NCBI GenBank assembly: GCA_023252195.1
Contig: JAHEXI010000005.1
Coordinates: 213,999 to 277,998 of the forward strand
Direction of reading: 5' to 3'
Origin: Pseudonocardiales bacterium
GTDB lineage: Bacteria; Actinomycetota; Actinomycetes; Mycobacteriales; Pseudonocardiaceae
Length of the DNA: 64,000 nucleotides
The notes under the pieces were generated by a model. The model saw only the letters and a program-made list of their open reading frames with translations. It did not search any database and was not told the DNA's origin. The translations under genes and the position numbers were made by a program. The stretch's first letter is position 1. Each line of letters begins with the position of its first letter. This document shows positions 50,848-59,386 of the stretch, piece after piece.

Positions 50848-51752
50848 GGCTGCTGCCCGGCGTGGTCCTCGCACCGTGCTGGATGGCCGATGACGACCAT
50901 CCCGCCGTCGGAGGCGGTGAGCACCTCGATCGGGGTGCCGAACAGCTGGGTCAGCGTCGGACCAGTGATCACGTCCCGGGGTGAGCCGATCTTTGAACCG
51001 CCCGGAGCGAGATAGACCACGGTATCGAGATGAGACAAGATCGGGTTGACGTCGTGCGCCACCATGATCACGGCCACCCGTTGCGCACGGCTGATTGTCG
51101 CGATGAGGGCGGCGACGGCGCCCTGATTCGGCAGATCGAGGCTGTCCAGTGGCTCGTCGAGCAGCAGCAGATCGGGAGCGGGCGCCAGCGCCTGGGCGAT
51201 CAACAGGCGTTGCTGCTCTCCCCCGGAGAGTTCTCCGACCGGGCGATCAGCGTAGCCGCCGGCGCCGACGAGATCGATGACCTCCTCGACCCGCGCGGTG
51301 GCTGCACGCCGCGCCGTCGCGCCTGGCCACGGCCACCAGGCCGGCAGTGGGAAGCCCCACTGATGCCCGTCTAAGCCCAGCCGCACGATGTCGCGGCCGC
51401 GCACCCGCAGAGATGGGTCGAAGCTGCGGCGTTGGGGCAGGTATCCAATCCGCTCGTTGGCTCGTCCAGCAGCGCCGCCCAGCACCCGCACCTCGCCCTC
51501 GATCAGGGGTAGCGCCCCCAGAATGACCTGGACGAGGGTGGATTTGCCGACCCCGTTGGGTCCCAACACCGCAACGAACTCGCCGGCGGCAACGGTCAGA
51601 TCCAGCCCACTCCACAGCCGCCGGCCGCCTCGCTCGACCGCCGCATCACGCAGGGTGATCACGGATGCGACCGGCCGCTGATCCTCCTTCCGTGGCGCGA
51701 CGGTGTTGCTGGATTGTCGATCCACGTCGGAATCCAGCGAGTGGGCAGTCAT
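50844..51752 (-). CDS. Metal ABC transporter ATP-binding protein
   Basis: The 302-aa ATPase has Walker A GPNGVGKST near residue 64, Q-loop YLPQRRSFD, signature LSGGEQQRLLIAQAL, Walker B DLLLLDEPLDSLD and H-switch MVAHDVNP. This is the standard ATPase of zinc/manganese importers. A 20-residue insert after the Q-loop (WGFPLPAWWPWPGATARRAA) is typical of actinobacterial members. It overlaps the binding-protein gene upstream and the permease downstream by four bases each. Confidence 0.93.
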   Translation of the reverse strand: MTAHSLDSDVDRQSSNTVAPRKEDQRPVASVITLRDAAVERGGRRLWSGLDLTVAAGEFVAVLGPNGVGKSTLVQVILGALPLIEGEVRVLGGAAGRANERIGYLPQRRSFDPSLRVRGRDIVRLGLDGHQWGFPLPAWWPWPGATARRAATARVEEVIDLVGAGGYADRPVGELSGGEQQRLLIAQALAPAPDLLLLDEPLDSLDLPNQGAVAALIATISRAQRVAVIMVAHDVNPILSHLDTVVYLAPGGSKIGSPRDVITGPTLTQLFGTPIEVLTASDGGMVVIGHPARCEDHAGQQP

Positions 51753-52711
51753 CGGGCCGCTGCCTGCGACAACGCCCGATCGATGCCTTCGAGCTGGCCG
51801 ACCTGCCAGTCCTGGAAGCTGGCGGTGGCCGGGACGAGTGTCTCGGTGACCTTTGCCACCGGGATGCCCTGGTCCTTCGCCGCGGTCACCAGAGCCGCCA
51901 CGTCCGGGGTCGAGTTCTGGCTGTTGAACACGAAGACCTTGATCTGCTTGGCCTTGATCTGGTGATCCACCGTGATCTTGTCAGCCGCGGTCGGATCGGT
52001 GCCTTCGCTCACCGCGTCCAGGAACGGCTCCGGGGTGGCCATCTTCAATCCCAGGTCTTCCGCCAACGGGGTCACGATCGATTCCGAGGCGCCGATCGAG
52101 GTTCCACCGTACTTGCTCTTGATGCCGGCGATCAGCTGCTTATAGCGAGCGAGATCCCGGGTCTCGTAGTCCTGCTTCCGCTGATCGAAATAGTTGGCGT
52201 CGGCCGGGTCGATCCTTTTGTAGTCGGCGGCGATCCGCTCGATCACCTGGTGTACGTCATCCGGGGAGTACCAGCGATGCGGGTTGCCGCCCTTCTTGAC
52301 CCCCACCAGATCCCCCACCGTCAACACCAACCGCGCCGGCGTCGGGTTCGCATCGACCAGCTTGGCGACCCACGGGTCGTAGCCGGCCCCGTTCTCGATC
52401 ACGTATTGGGCAGTCGCCAGGGCTCGTCCGTCGGCCGGCGTCGGCTCATAGTCGTGCGGGTCGGCGTCCGGGCTCGCGACGATGCTGCGCACGGCGACGT
52501 GCTCGCCACCCAGCTGCGTGGCGATGCTGCCCCAGAAATTCTCCGCCGCCACCACCGCGATTTTCGGGGGGCCGTCCGACTCACCCGCAGGGTGTGCGGC
52601 CGGCGTTCCGGTCGCACACCCTGCCAGCACGCCGACGATCGCGACCGCGGCTGCCCCAATGGGCGAGACGAACCGACGCCTAACTCCAGCTTCACCCACT
52701 CCGCTCCTCAC
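51749..52711 (-). CDS. Metal-binding lipoprotein of the ABC importer (ZnuA/MntA type)
   Basis: The 320-aa substrate-binding lipoprotein has a signal peptide ending in the lipobox VLAGC (C32). The metal ligands are in DADPHDYEP (H86), GNPHRWYSPDDVHQV near residue 147, IGASESIVTP (E in place of the usual His) and a late acidic position. The long His-rich loop of high-affinity ZnuA proteins is absent, which would fit Mn/Zn rather than strictly Zn, but the Zur-like box upstream argues for zinc control. The first gene of the operon; the GTG at 52711 is the only start upstream of the signal peptide with reasonable spacing. Confidence 0.9.
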   Translation of the reverse strand: MRSGVGEAGVRRRFVSPIGAAAVAIVGVLAGCATGTPAAHPAGESDGPPKIAVVAAENFWGSIATQLGGEHVAVRSIVASPDADPHDYEPTPADGRALATAQYVIENGAGYDPWVAKLVDANPTPARLVLTVGDLVGVKKGGNPHRWYSPDDVHQVIERIAADYKRIDPADANYFDQRKQDYETRDLARYKQLIAGIKSKYGGTSIGASESIVTPLAEDLGLKMATPEPFLDAVSEGTDPTAADKITVDHQIKAKQIKVFVFNSQNSTPDVAALVTAAKDQGIPVAKVTETLVPATASFQDWQVGQLEGIDRALSQAAAR

Positions 52712-52736
52712 CTGATAAGCCGAGCGTAAACGAACC

Positions 52737-52750
52737 TGATAATCATTTCA
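52737..52750 (-). promoter_or_regulatory. Zur/Fur-like box upstream of the metal importer operon
   Basis: TGATAATCATTTCA lies 26 bases before the start of the binding-protein gene, in an AT-rich patch surrounded by GC-rich DNA. It is a near-palindrome of the form TGAtAAT-ATTtTCA that mycobacterial Zur and related Fur proteins bind. Repression of the importer when zinc is ample is the expected effect. Confidence 0.6.
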
Positions 52751-52812
52751 ACTCTTGCCGTGCCCTGCGTGCCAAGAGCGCGAGTCGCTTCCGATTGGCG
52801 CTCAGATGTGAC

Positions 52813-53790
52813 CTAGGCCGCCTCGGCGAGGACAAGGGCGAATCGGTCGTTGCAGTCGGTCCAGCACGTCTGGTCGGCGAAGCCGGCTTCAGCTAGCTCG
52901 GCTTCGAGTTCGGTGCGCTGAAACTTGGTGGAGACTTCGGTGCGCATCTGCTCACCCTCGGCGTAATGCACCGTCATGTTGACGGCGGGCAACCGTACGG
53001 TCATCGCGTGGCGGGCCCGCAGTCGCATCTCGATCCGCCCTTGGGGGGCGTTCCACGCCGCGACATGATCAAACGCATCGACATCGAAGTCGCTCCCAAG
53101 CTCTCGATTGAGTACGCGCAACACGTTGCGGTTGAACTCGGCGGTCACGCCGGCGGCGTCGTCGTAGGCCGGCACCATCACTGCCGGGTCGGTGACCAAT
53201 CCGGCGCCCAGGAGCATCAGCTCACCGGGGTCCAGCGCGGCGCGTAGTGCAGCGAAGAAGCCCGCCCGCTCGACCGGCAGCAGATTGCCGATGGTGCCGC
53301 CGAGGAAAGCGACCATCCGGCGTCCACCCTGGCTGGCCGGCAGCAGCTCCAGATGCTCGGTGAAGTCGCCGACCACACCGTGCACCGCGAGCGCCGGGTA
53401 CTCCCGTGCCACTGCCGCCATCGCGCCGCGCAATGCTGACTCCGACACGTCCAACGGCACGTAACGCTGCAACGACCCGGTCGCGGCGAATGCGTCAAGG
53501 AGCAACCGAGTCTTCTCCGAGGAGCCCGAACCGAGCTCGACGAGGGTGTCCACAGCCGCCCGTGCGGCGATTTGCCGCACACTGCGCCGCAACAGTTCCC
53601 GTTCGGTGCGGGTCGGGTAGTACTCGGGCAACGCGGTGATCTCCTCGAATAGCTCGCTGCCGCGGGCGTCGTAAAACCACCTGGGCGGCAACCATTTGGG
53701 GTCGGCCGACAGCCCGACGCGCACATCGTGATGCAGCGCGTCAGCGGCATTGGAGTCGGACAGGTGGACCTCGAGCACGGGTGCGGTCAT
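52813..53790 (-). CDS. egtD: Histidine N-alpha-methyltransferase EgtD
   Basis: EgtD trimethylates histidine to hercynine with SAM. The 325-aa protein has PRWFYDARGSELFEEITALP near residue 37, YYPTRTERELLRRS, LVELGSGSSEKTRLLLDAFA with the SAM-binding glycines, VAFLGGTIGNLLPVERAGFF, and AGLVTDPAVMVPAYDDAAGV. A short acidic C-terminus follows. The gene is last in the egtABCD operon and overlaps egtC by four bases. Confidence 0.96.
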   Translation of the reverse strand: MTAPVLEVHLSDSNAADALHHDVRVGLSADPKWLPPRWFYDARGSELFEEITALPEYYPTRTERELLRRSVRQIAARAAVDTLVELGSGSSEKTRLLLDAFAATGSLQRYVPLDVSESALRGAMAAVAREYPALAVHGVVGDFTEHLELLPASQGGRRMVAFLGGTIGNLLPVERAGFFAALRAALDPGELMLLGAGLVTDPAVMVPAYDDAAGVTAEFNRNVLRVLNRELGSDFDVDAFDHVAAWNAPQGRIEMRLRARHAMTVRLPAVNMTVHYAEGEQMRTEVSTKFQRTELEAELAEAGFADQTCWTDCNDRFALVLAEAA

Positions 53791-54572
53791 GGCTCCTCGG
53801 TAACGGTCGGGTCGGCATGGGCCATATCAGCAGGGATCGGCACGACATCCACAGCGGACGATGTCGCGGTGAGCAGATGACGGTCCGCGACCGGTTCCCA
53901 GTCGGAGGAATCGTCGGTCGGCTCGGAGCAGACCAGCACTGCCCCGTCGCCGACTCGCACCGCTAGCGCGTGGTGCACTGTGGTCGCGGCGAGGGTGACG
54001 CCGTCAGTGATCAGCAGGTTCAGCCGCGAACTCGGGGCGCAGCCAAGCACCTGGGCCGCAACAGTGCCTACCGCGCAGCCCAGCGTTTCACCGGCCGCCA
54101 GCCGGCTGCGGACCAGCGCCCACAGCAGCGCGGAGTCCGTGGGTGCGTCGAGCGTGAGCAGGTCGGTCACCGGCAGGCGGCGGGCCAGTGTCGCCACGCT
54201 GTCCGGCCACCCTGCGATTCGCCCGTTGTGGCTGAACAGCCAGCGGCCGGTGCCGAAGGGGGCGCAGGCGGTGTCCACGATGGGCATTCCCACCGTGGCC
54301 GAGCGCACCGCGGCGAGCACCGCACCGCTGCGCACCTCGGTGGCCAGCGCGGCGAACGTCGCGTCGGTCCACAACGGGACAGCCCGCCGGTACCGGATCG
54401 GCGTGATGGCGCCGTCGGGGTACCAGCCTGCGCCGAACCCGTCGGCATTGATCGTGCCGCCGCCACGCATGTCGACCGGCGCGTAGCTCTGCCGCAGCAG
54501 CGAGTGCGGCGGGGCGAGCAGCAGCGTGGCGAGGTCGCGCGGCGGCCCGAGGTAGCCCAGGTGTCGACACAC
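53787..54572 (-). CDS. egtC: Gamma-glutamyl hercynylcysteine sulfoxide hydrolase EgtC
   Basis: EgtC is a class II amidohydrolase that removes glutamate from the EgtB product. The 261-aa protein begins MCRHLGYLGPP, so Cys2 is the N-terminal nucleophile after Met removal. It has GAGWYPDGAITPIRYRRAVP near residue 49, HNGRIAGWPDS (Asn oxyanion) and DSALLWALVRSRLAAGETLG. It lies one base from the egtB stop and overlaps egtD. Confidence 0.95.
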   Translation of the reverse strand: MCRHLGYLGPPRDLATLLLAPPHSLLRQSYAPVDMRGGGTINADGFGAGWYPDGAITPIRYRRAVPLWTDATFAALATEVRSGAVLAAVRSATVGMPIVDTACAPFGTGRWLFSHNGRIAGWPDSVATLARRLPVTDLLTLDAPTDSALLWALVRSRLAAGETLGCAVGTVAAQVLGCAPSSRLNLLITDGVTLAATTVHHALAVRVGDGAVLVCSEPTDDSSDWEPVADRHLLTATSSAVDVVPIPADMAHADPTVTEEP

Positions 54573-54573
54573 G

Positions 54574-55908
54574 TCAGGTCAGGTCCCCCGGGTCGGCGTC
54601 CCGGGCGCAACGGAAACCGGTGAAGATCTGCCGGCGCACCGGGTGATCCCAGTTGCGGAAGGTCCCACGGCAGGCGGCTGCATCGGTCCCGAACGAGCCG
54701 CCGCGCAGCATCCGGTAGTCCCCGCCGAAGAACGCCTCGGAGTACTCCCGGTACGGGAACGGGGCGAAACCCGGGTATCCGGAGAACCCCGAAGACGTCC
54801 ACTCCCACACGTCGCCGATCAGCTGGTGCACGCCCAGCGGGGAGGCGCCAGCCGGGTAACTGCCCGCTGGGGCGGGCTGCAAGTGTCGTTGTCCCAGGTT
54901 GGCGTGCGCCGGAGTGGGATCCTCATCACCCCAGGGAAAGCGGCGGGATCGGCCAGTGGCCGGATCGAACCGGGCGGCCTTCTCCCACTCCACTTCGGTG
55001 GGCAGGCGCTTGCCGGCCCATGCCGCGTAGGCCTGGGCCTCGAAGAAGCAGACGTGCACGACGGGCTCGTCTGGCGCAACCGGTTCGATGACGCCGAACC
55101 GGTTGCGCCACCACGACCTGCCGTCGAGGTACCAGAACTGCGGGCCGACCAGGCCCGTCTCGCACCGGTGCGCCCAGCCCCGCTCACTCCACCACCGCGG
55201 GTCGTCGTAGCCACCATCAGCCAGGAATTGCTGGTACTCCCCGTTGGTCACTGGAACGGTGTCCAACCAGTACGCACCGGTATAGGCGCGGTGCGCGGGC
55301 CACTCATTGTCCAGCGCCCACGGCTCGGTGGACGTGCCCATAGTGAACTCGCCGGCGGGCACCAGTACCTCGCCGGGAAGGTTCCGGGAGCGCTGCGGCT
55401 GAGGTGTGGGGGCCTGCAACGCAGCCGGGCCGGTCCGAAGCTGGTGAGTAGCCAGCATCGTCTCGTCGTGCTGCTGTTCGTGCTGGACGATCATCCCGAA
55501 CACGAATCCGTGCTCTACCAGCCTGCGCCCCTCCAGCGGGGCGCTATCCAGAACGTCGAGCACCTTGCAGCGGACCTCGCTGAGGTACCGTCGGGTCTGG
55601 GTGGGGTCGAGCAACGGCAGCGCGGGCCGGTTGGGCCGGGGGTGCTTGAACGCGTCGTAAAGCTGGTCGATGTCGGCCCGGACCGCGTCGCGGCCACCCA
55701 CGTCGCGAACCAACCAGAGTTCCTCCTGGTTGCCGATGTGAGCGAAGTCCCAGATCAGCGGGGACATGATGCGGGAGTGTTGGCAGACCAACTCGCCGTC
55801 ATCGATCGCGTCGGTCAGCGCGGCGCTGCGGGCCCGGGTGCGCGCGAGCTCAGCGGCGAGATGGTCGCGCAGGCCTGCGCTGCCCCGCTCAGTGGTCGGC
55901 ATGGTCAC
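54574..55908 (-). CDS. egtB: Hercynine oxygenase EgtB (sulfoxide synthase)
   Basis: EgtB uses iron and O2 to join hercynine to gamma-glutamyl-cysteine. The 444-aa protein has an N-terminal DinB-like domain with the iron ligands H57 in WDFAHIGNQEELW and HEQQHDETML (two His), and a C-terminal formylglycine-generating-enzyme-like domain: VLVPAGEFTMGTS near residue 188, RLPTEVEWEKAARFDP, GDVWEWTSSGFSGYPGF and RMLRGGSFGTDAAACRGTFR. All four expected regions are intact. It overlaps egtA by four bases. Confidence 0.96.
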   Translation of the reverse strand: MTMPTTERGSAGLRDHLAAELARTRARSAALTDAIDDGELVCQHSRIMSPLIWDFAHIGNQEELWLVRDVGGRDAVRADIDQLYDAFKHPRPNRPALPLLDPTQTRRYLSEVRCKVLDVLDSAPLEGRRLVEHGFVFGMIVQHEQQHDETMLATHQLRTGPAALQAPTPQPQRSRNLPGEVLVPAGEFTMGTSTEPWALDNEWPAHRAYTGAYWLDTVPVTNGEYQQFLADGGYDDPRWWSERGWAHRCETGLVGPQFWYLDGRSWWRNRFGVIEPVAPDEPVVHVCFFEAQAYAAWAGKRLPTEVEWEKAARFDPATGRSRRFPWGDEDPTPAHANLGQRHLQPAPAGSYPAGASPLGVHQLIGDVWEWTSSGFSGYPGFAPFPYREYSEAFFGGDYRMLRGGSFGTDAAACRGTFRNWDHPVRRQIFTGFRCARDADPGDLT

Positions 55909-57221
55909 AGCGGATGCCCTCCGTGGAGTCGGGTCGGGCCGGCCATGGCACTGACGGGATCGTCTGCTGGGCAGCGACCGCGCCTGACCCGGTGCTCGGT
56001 GATCTCTTCCACGAGCAGCTGCACCTCGGCTGGCGCGTCCAGCGCCGGCAAGGCCTGGCAGGCCAACTCGAATACCGCGATTGCCGCCGCGGCCAGCGTG
56101 TCGTCACGCAGGCCACGTCGGGCAGCTGGTAACCACCGCTCGACGGTGGGCGCGCAGGCATCCCGGGCGGCCGCGGTGACCGCAGGATCGGAAAGAAGGG
56201 CGGCGATGACCGCCACCGGCACCAGCCACTGCCCCGTTGGCTGCGTGTCGAGGTAGCGGACCTCAAGGTGGCCCTGCGGACGGACCGGCGGGAACAACGT
56301 GGTCAGGTGGTAGTCCAGGTCAGCGGTGCTGGGGCGCCCGGGTAGCGCCCCGGACAGCCAGTCGGCAAAGGTAACCCCGCTAGGCACGTGCCAACTTCCC
56401 CAGGGACGGCGCTGGCACAGCACCGCGGTGTCCAGCGCGCGGCGGGCCCAATCCACCGCGGGGTCCCACCCCACAGTCAGGCCCCACGGCACCCGGCTGG
56501 GCTGAGTGCGAGCTGGATCCAGCGCGAACCATGCCTGCATCCGGGACGATACCCACCCGGTGCGGCGACCACCGAGCCAGGGGGAGTTGGCGAAGGCCGC
56601 CAGCAGCACGGGCCCGAGATCGTGTAGTGCGGCCCAGCGCAGCGCCACCTCGGTGGCAGTGCCCGCGTCCAGGCACACCTGCACCGCGGCGGTGGAGCAC
56701 ATCATCGCCCGGCCCATCGGACCTATCCGGTCGAAGGCAGTCTCCATGGCGGCGTAGCGCGGAATGTCGATCAGCCGGCGGGACGGGCGATGCGGGTCGG
56801 AGCCCAATCCGGTGAGGATCAGACCCGCCGGATCGAGCAGATCGGTCAGTGCGGCGGTATCGCCTTCCACGGTGGCGATGAGCTCGGTCAGCGAGGCACA
56901 GGGCGGGCTGGAGATCTCGAGCTGACCACCGGGTTCGACCGTGACGGTGGAGCCGTGTGGCAGAAGGGACTGGGGGCTGTCGGGGACGAGGGAACTGGGC
57001 ACGTGGGCGCCGAGCGCGTCGGCGAGGTGGCGGGCCTGCAACGGGCGATGGGGATTGCCGGAATGCTGTACCACCCACTCGAGCTCGGCGCCGAGCAGCT
57101 TGGGAGGTCCGTGCTTGAAACACACCGACGCTACGTACACCTCGGCCTCTGTCCGACTGCGCAGCACCGTTGGCGGTGCCACCGCCGGTGATGCCCAGGG
57201 CAACGTTGCCTCTGGTGTCAC
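55905..57221 (-). CDS. egtA: Glutamate-cysteine ligase EgtA
   Basis: EgtA makes gamma-glutamylcysteine for EgtB. The 438-aa GCS2-type ligase has LLGAELEWVVQHSGNPHRPL near residue 43, GGQLEISSPPCASLTELIAT near 97, MGRAMMCSTAAVQVCLDAGT near 169, and HLEVRYLDTQPTGQW near 337, all typical of the family. The first gene of the operon, preceded by a 93-base gap from the ABC exporter. EgtE, the final lyase, is not in the window, and in many actinobacteria it is encoded apart. Confidence 0.95.
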   Translation of the reverse strand: MTPEATLPWASPAVAPPTVLRSRTEAEVYVASVCFKHGPPKLLGAELEWVVQHSGNPHRPLQARHLADALGAHVPSSLVPDSPQSLLPHGSTVTVEPGGQLEISSPPCASLTELIATVEGDTAALTDLLDPAGLILTGLGSDPHRPSRRLIDIPRYAAMETAFDRIGPMGRAMMCSTAAVQVCLDAGTATEVALRWAALHDLGPVLLAAFANSPWLGGRRTGWVSSRMQAWFALDPARTQPSRVPWGLTVGWDPAVDWARRALDTAVLCQRRPWGSWHVPSGVTFADWLSGALPGRPSTADLDYHLTTLFPPVRPQGHLEVRYLDTQPTGQWLVPVAVIAALLSDPAVTAAARDACAPTVERWLPAARRGLRDDTLAAAAIAVFELACQALPALDAPAEVQLLVEEITEHRVRRGRCPADDPVSAMAGPTRLHGGHPL

Positions 57222-57314
57222 ATCAACCTCCCGCGAATCGGCAAGCCGAGCCCACGCTACCTAGTTGTTCCGATGCCTGCAGCGTTACGCGGTGAGTAAA
57301 TAAGTACTGGTGGG

Positions 57315-59168
57315 TTACACGAGCGCGAACTGGGTGTTGTACAGCTGCGCGTAGCGCCCGCTGGCGGCCAACAGCTCCTCGTGCGTGCCGCGCTCGACAA
57401 CCAGGCCGTCCTCGATCACCAGAATCTGATCGGCGGCGCGGATGGTGGATAGTCGGTGGGCGATGACCAGGGCGGTGCGCCCGTGCAGCGCTTCGGCGAG
57501 CGCGGCCTGCACCGCCGCCTCGGACTCCGAGTCCAGATGCGCGGTGGCCTCGTCGAGGATCACCACTCGCGGTCGGGCCAGCAGTAATCGGGCGATGGTC
57601 AGCCGCTGCCGCTCCCCACCGGACAGCCGGTACCCACGGTCGCCTACCACGGTGTCCAAGCCGTCGGGCAGCGACCGCACCAGCTGCTCCAGCCGGGCTC
57701 CCCGCAGCGCTTCCCACAGCTGCTCTTCCAGCGCATCCGGCGCCGCGAAACGCAGGTTGCCCGCGATGCTGTCGTGGAACAGATGCCCGTCCTGGGTCAC
57801 TACGCCCACCGTGTCCCGCAGTGCGGCAAAGGACAGGTCGCGGACGTCCACCCCGTTGAGCCGGATCGTTCCGGCGTCGACGTCGTAAAGCCGCGGTACC
57901 AGCGACGCGATGGTAGATTTGCCCGCGCCCGAGGAGCCGACCAGCGCCACCAGCTGTCCCGGTTCCGCGCGGAAATTCACTCCGTGGAGCACCTCGGCAC
58001 CACCCCGCGCGTCCAACGTCGCCACCTCCTCCAACGAGGCCAGCGACACCTGGTCGGCCGACGGGTAGGAGAAGTGCACATCGTCGAACTCCACCGACAC
58101 CGCACCGACCGGCACCGTCCGAGCATCCGGTCGTTCAGTGATCATCGGGCGGACGTCGAGCACCTCGAAAACCCGTTCGAAGGCGACCAACGCGGTCATC
58201 ACGTCGACCCGGGCGTTGGCCAGCGCGGTCAGCGGCGAGTAGAGCCGCGTCAGGAGCAGCGCGAGGCTGACCACAGTCCCCGGTGCGATGTCGCCGCGTA
58301 GCGCCAGCCAGCCACCGAGTCCGTACACCAGAGCCTGCGCCAGCCCGGAAACCGTAGTCAGGGCGGTGAGAAACACTCGCGCGGACATCGCGCTGCGGAC
58401 ACCGATGTCGCGTACCTGGGTGGCCCGGTAGCCGAATTCAGCGGCTTCGGTCTCCGGCCGTCCGAAGAGCTTGACCAGCGTGGCGCCCGGGGCGGAGAAC
58501 CGCTCGGTCATCTGAGTGGTCATCGCAGCGTTGTGCGTCGATGCCTCCCGCCGCAGCTCGGCCATCCGCGCACCCATCCCCCGCGCCGGTATGACGAAGA
58601 TCGGCAGCAACACCAACGCCAGCACGGTGACCTGCCATGACAGCGTCAGCATCACCGCCAGCGTGAGTACCAGCTGGATCGCGTTGGTGAGCACTCCAGA
58701 CAGCGTGGAGGTCAGCGCGGTCTGCGCGCCTATCACATCGTTGTTGAGCCTGCTGACCAGCGCCCCGGTGCGGGTGCGAGTGAAGAACGCCACCGGCATC
58801 CGCTGCACGTGATCGAACACCGCGCGGCGCAGGTCCAGGATCAGCCCCTCACCGATCCTTGAGGACTGCCAGCGCGACGCCAGACCGATCCCCGAGTCGA
58901 TCACGGTCAAGAGCGCGATGAGCGTGGCCAGGCCGACGACCAACGCCGCGCCCGCGTGCGTGACGATCCCGTCGACGACCCGTCCGGCCAGCACCGGAGT
59001 GGCGACGGCGAGGAACGCGGAGACTGTGCTCAACGTAAGGAAGATCAGCAGCGACGTGCGGTGCGGCTTGGCGAACTTGACGATCCGGCGCAACGTCCCC
59101 GGCGCGAGGGCGCGCGGTGTGCTGCCCTGGCGCATCGAGCTGTTCAGCAGACTCCATGAGTTGTCCAT
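57315..59168 (-). CDS. ABC exporter with fused membrane and ATPase domains
   Basis: The 617-aa half-transporter has six TM segments in residues 40-330 (LLIFLTLSTVSAFLAVATPV; AALVVGLATLIALLTVIDSG) and an ATPase domain: Walker A LVALVGSSGAGKST near residue 405, Q-loop VVTQDGHLFHD, signature RLSGGERQRLTIARLLL, Walker B RVVILDEATAHLDSE and H-loop VIAHRLSTIRAAD. It should act as a homodimer exporting lipids, drugs or peptides. The ATG at 59168 has GGAGGA before it. Upstream frame codons are not conserved. It is divergent from the flavin monooxygenase/TetR pair, which may mark a drug-response unit. Confidence 0.92.
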   Translation of the reverse strand: MDNSWSLLNSSMRQGSTPRALAPGTLRRIVKFAKPHRTSLLIFLTLSTVSAFLAVATPVLAGRVVDGIVTHAGAALVVGLATLIALLTVIDSGIGLASRWQSSRIGEGLILDLRRAVFDHVQRMPVAFFTRTRTGALVSRLNNDVIGAQTALTSTLSGVLTNAIQLVLTLAVMLTLSWQVTVLALVLLPIFVIPARGMGARMAELRREASTHNAAMTTQMTERFSAPGATLVKLFGRPETEAAEFGYRATQVRDIGVRSAMSARVFLTALTTVSGLAQALVYGLGGWLALRGDIAPGTVVSLALLLTRLYSPLTALANARVDVMTALVAFERVFEVLDVRPMITERPDARTVPVGAVSVEFDDVHFSYPSADQVSLASLEEVATLDARGGAEVLHGVNFRAEPGQLVALVGSSGAGKSTIASLVPRLYDVDAGTIRLNGVDVRDLSFAALRDTVGVVTQDGHLFHDSIAGNLRFAAPDALEEQLWEALRGARLEQLVRSLPDGLDTVVGDRGYRLSGGERQRLTIARLLLARPRVVILDEATAHLDSESEAAVQAALAEALHGRTALVIAHRLSTIRAADQILVIEDGLVVERGTHEELLAASGRYAQLYNTQFALV

Positions 59169-59209
59169 GAACCGTCCTCCGCTGCCGCGCGAATCGGTCG
59201 CCGCCTCCC

Positions 59210-59223
59210 TTGCAACGTTGTAA
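59210..59223. promoter_or_regulatory. Near-perfect 14-bp palindrome upstream of the ABC exporter
   Basis: TTGCAACGTTGTAA is symmetric except for one base pair and lies 42 bases upstream of the exporter start. An operator for a TetR-like or LacI-like regulator is plausible. Confidence 0.4.
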
Positions 59224-59349
59224 GCACTCCGTTGTTCCGCTTCCAGCCCTTGCCACATCCGCCATTCGGCTCGAATGGCGCTCTTCGGCGTCGCCAGACT
59301 GCGATTCGGCTCCGAATGGTGCATGACCACTTGCAGGGCTGAACAGTTG

Positions 59350-59383
59350 ACGTTAGTGTCTAACAAAAGATAGTCGCTAACGT
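59350..59383. promoter_or_regulatory. Nested inverted repeats before the flavin monooxygenase: probable TetR operator
   Basis: ACGTTAG (59350-59356) and CTAACGT (59377-59383) form an outer inverted repeat, and GTTAG-TGT-CTAAC (59352-59364) an inner one. They end only 4 bases before the ATG at 59387. This is a likely binding site for the TetR protein encoded downstream, covering the start of transcription or translation. Confidence 0.6.
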
Positions 59384-59386
59384 TTT

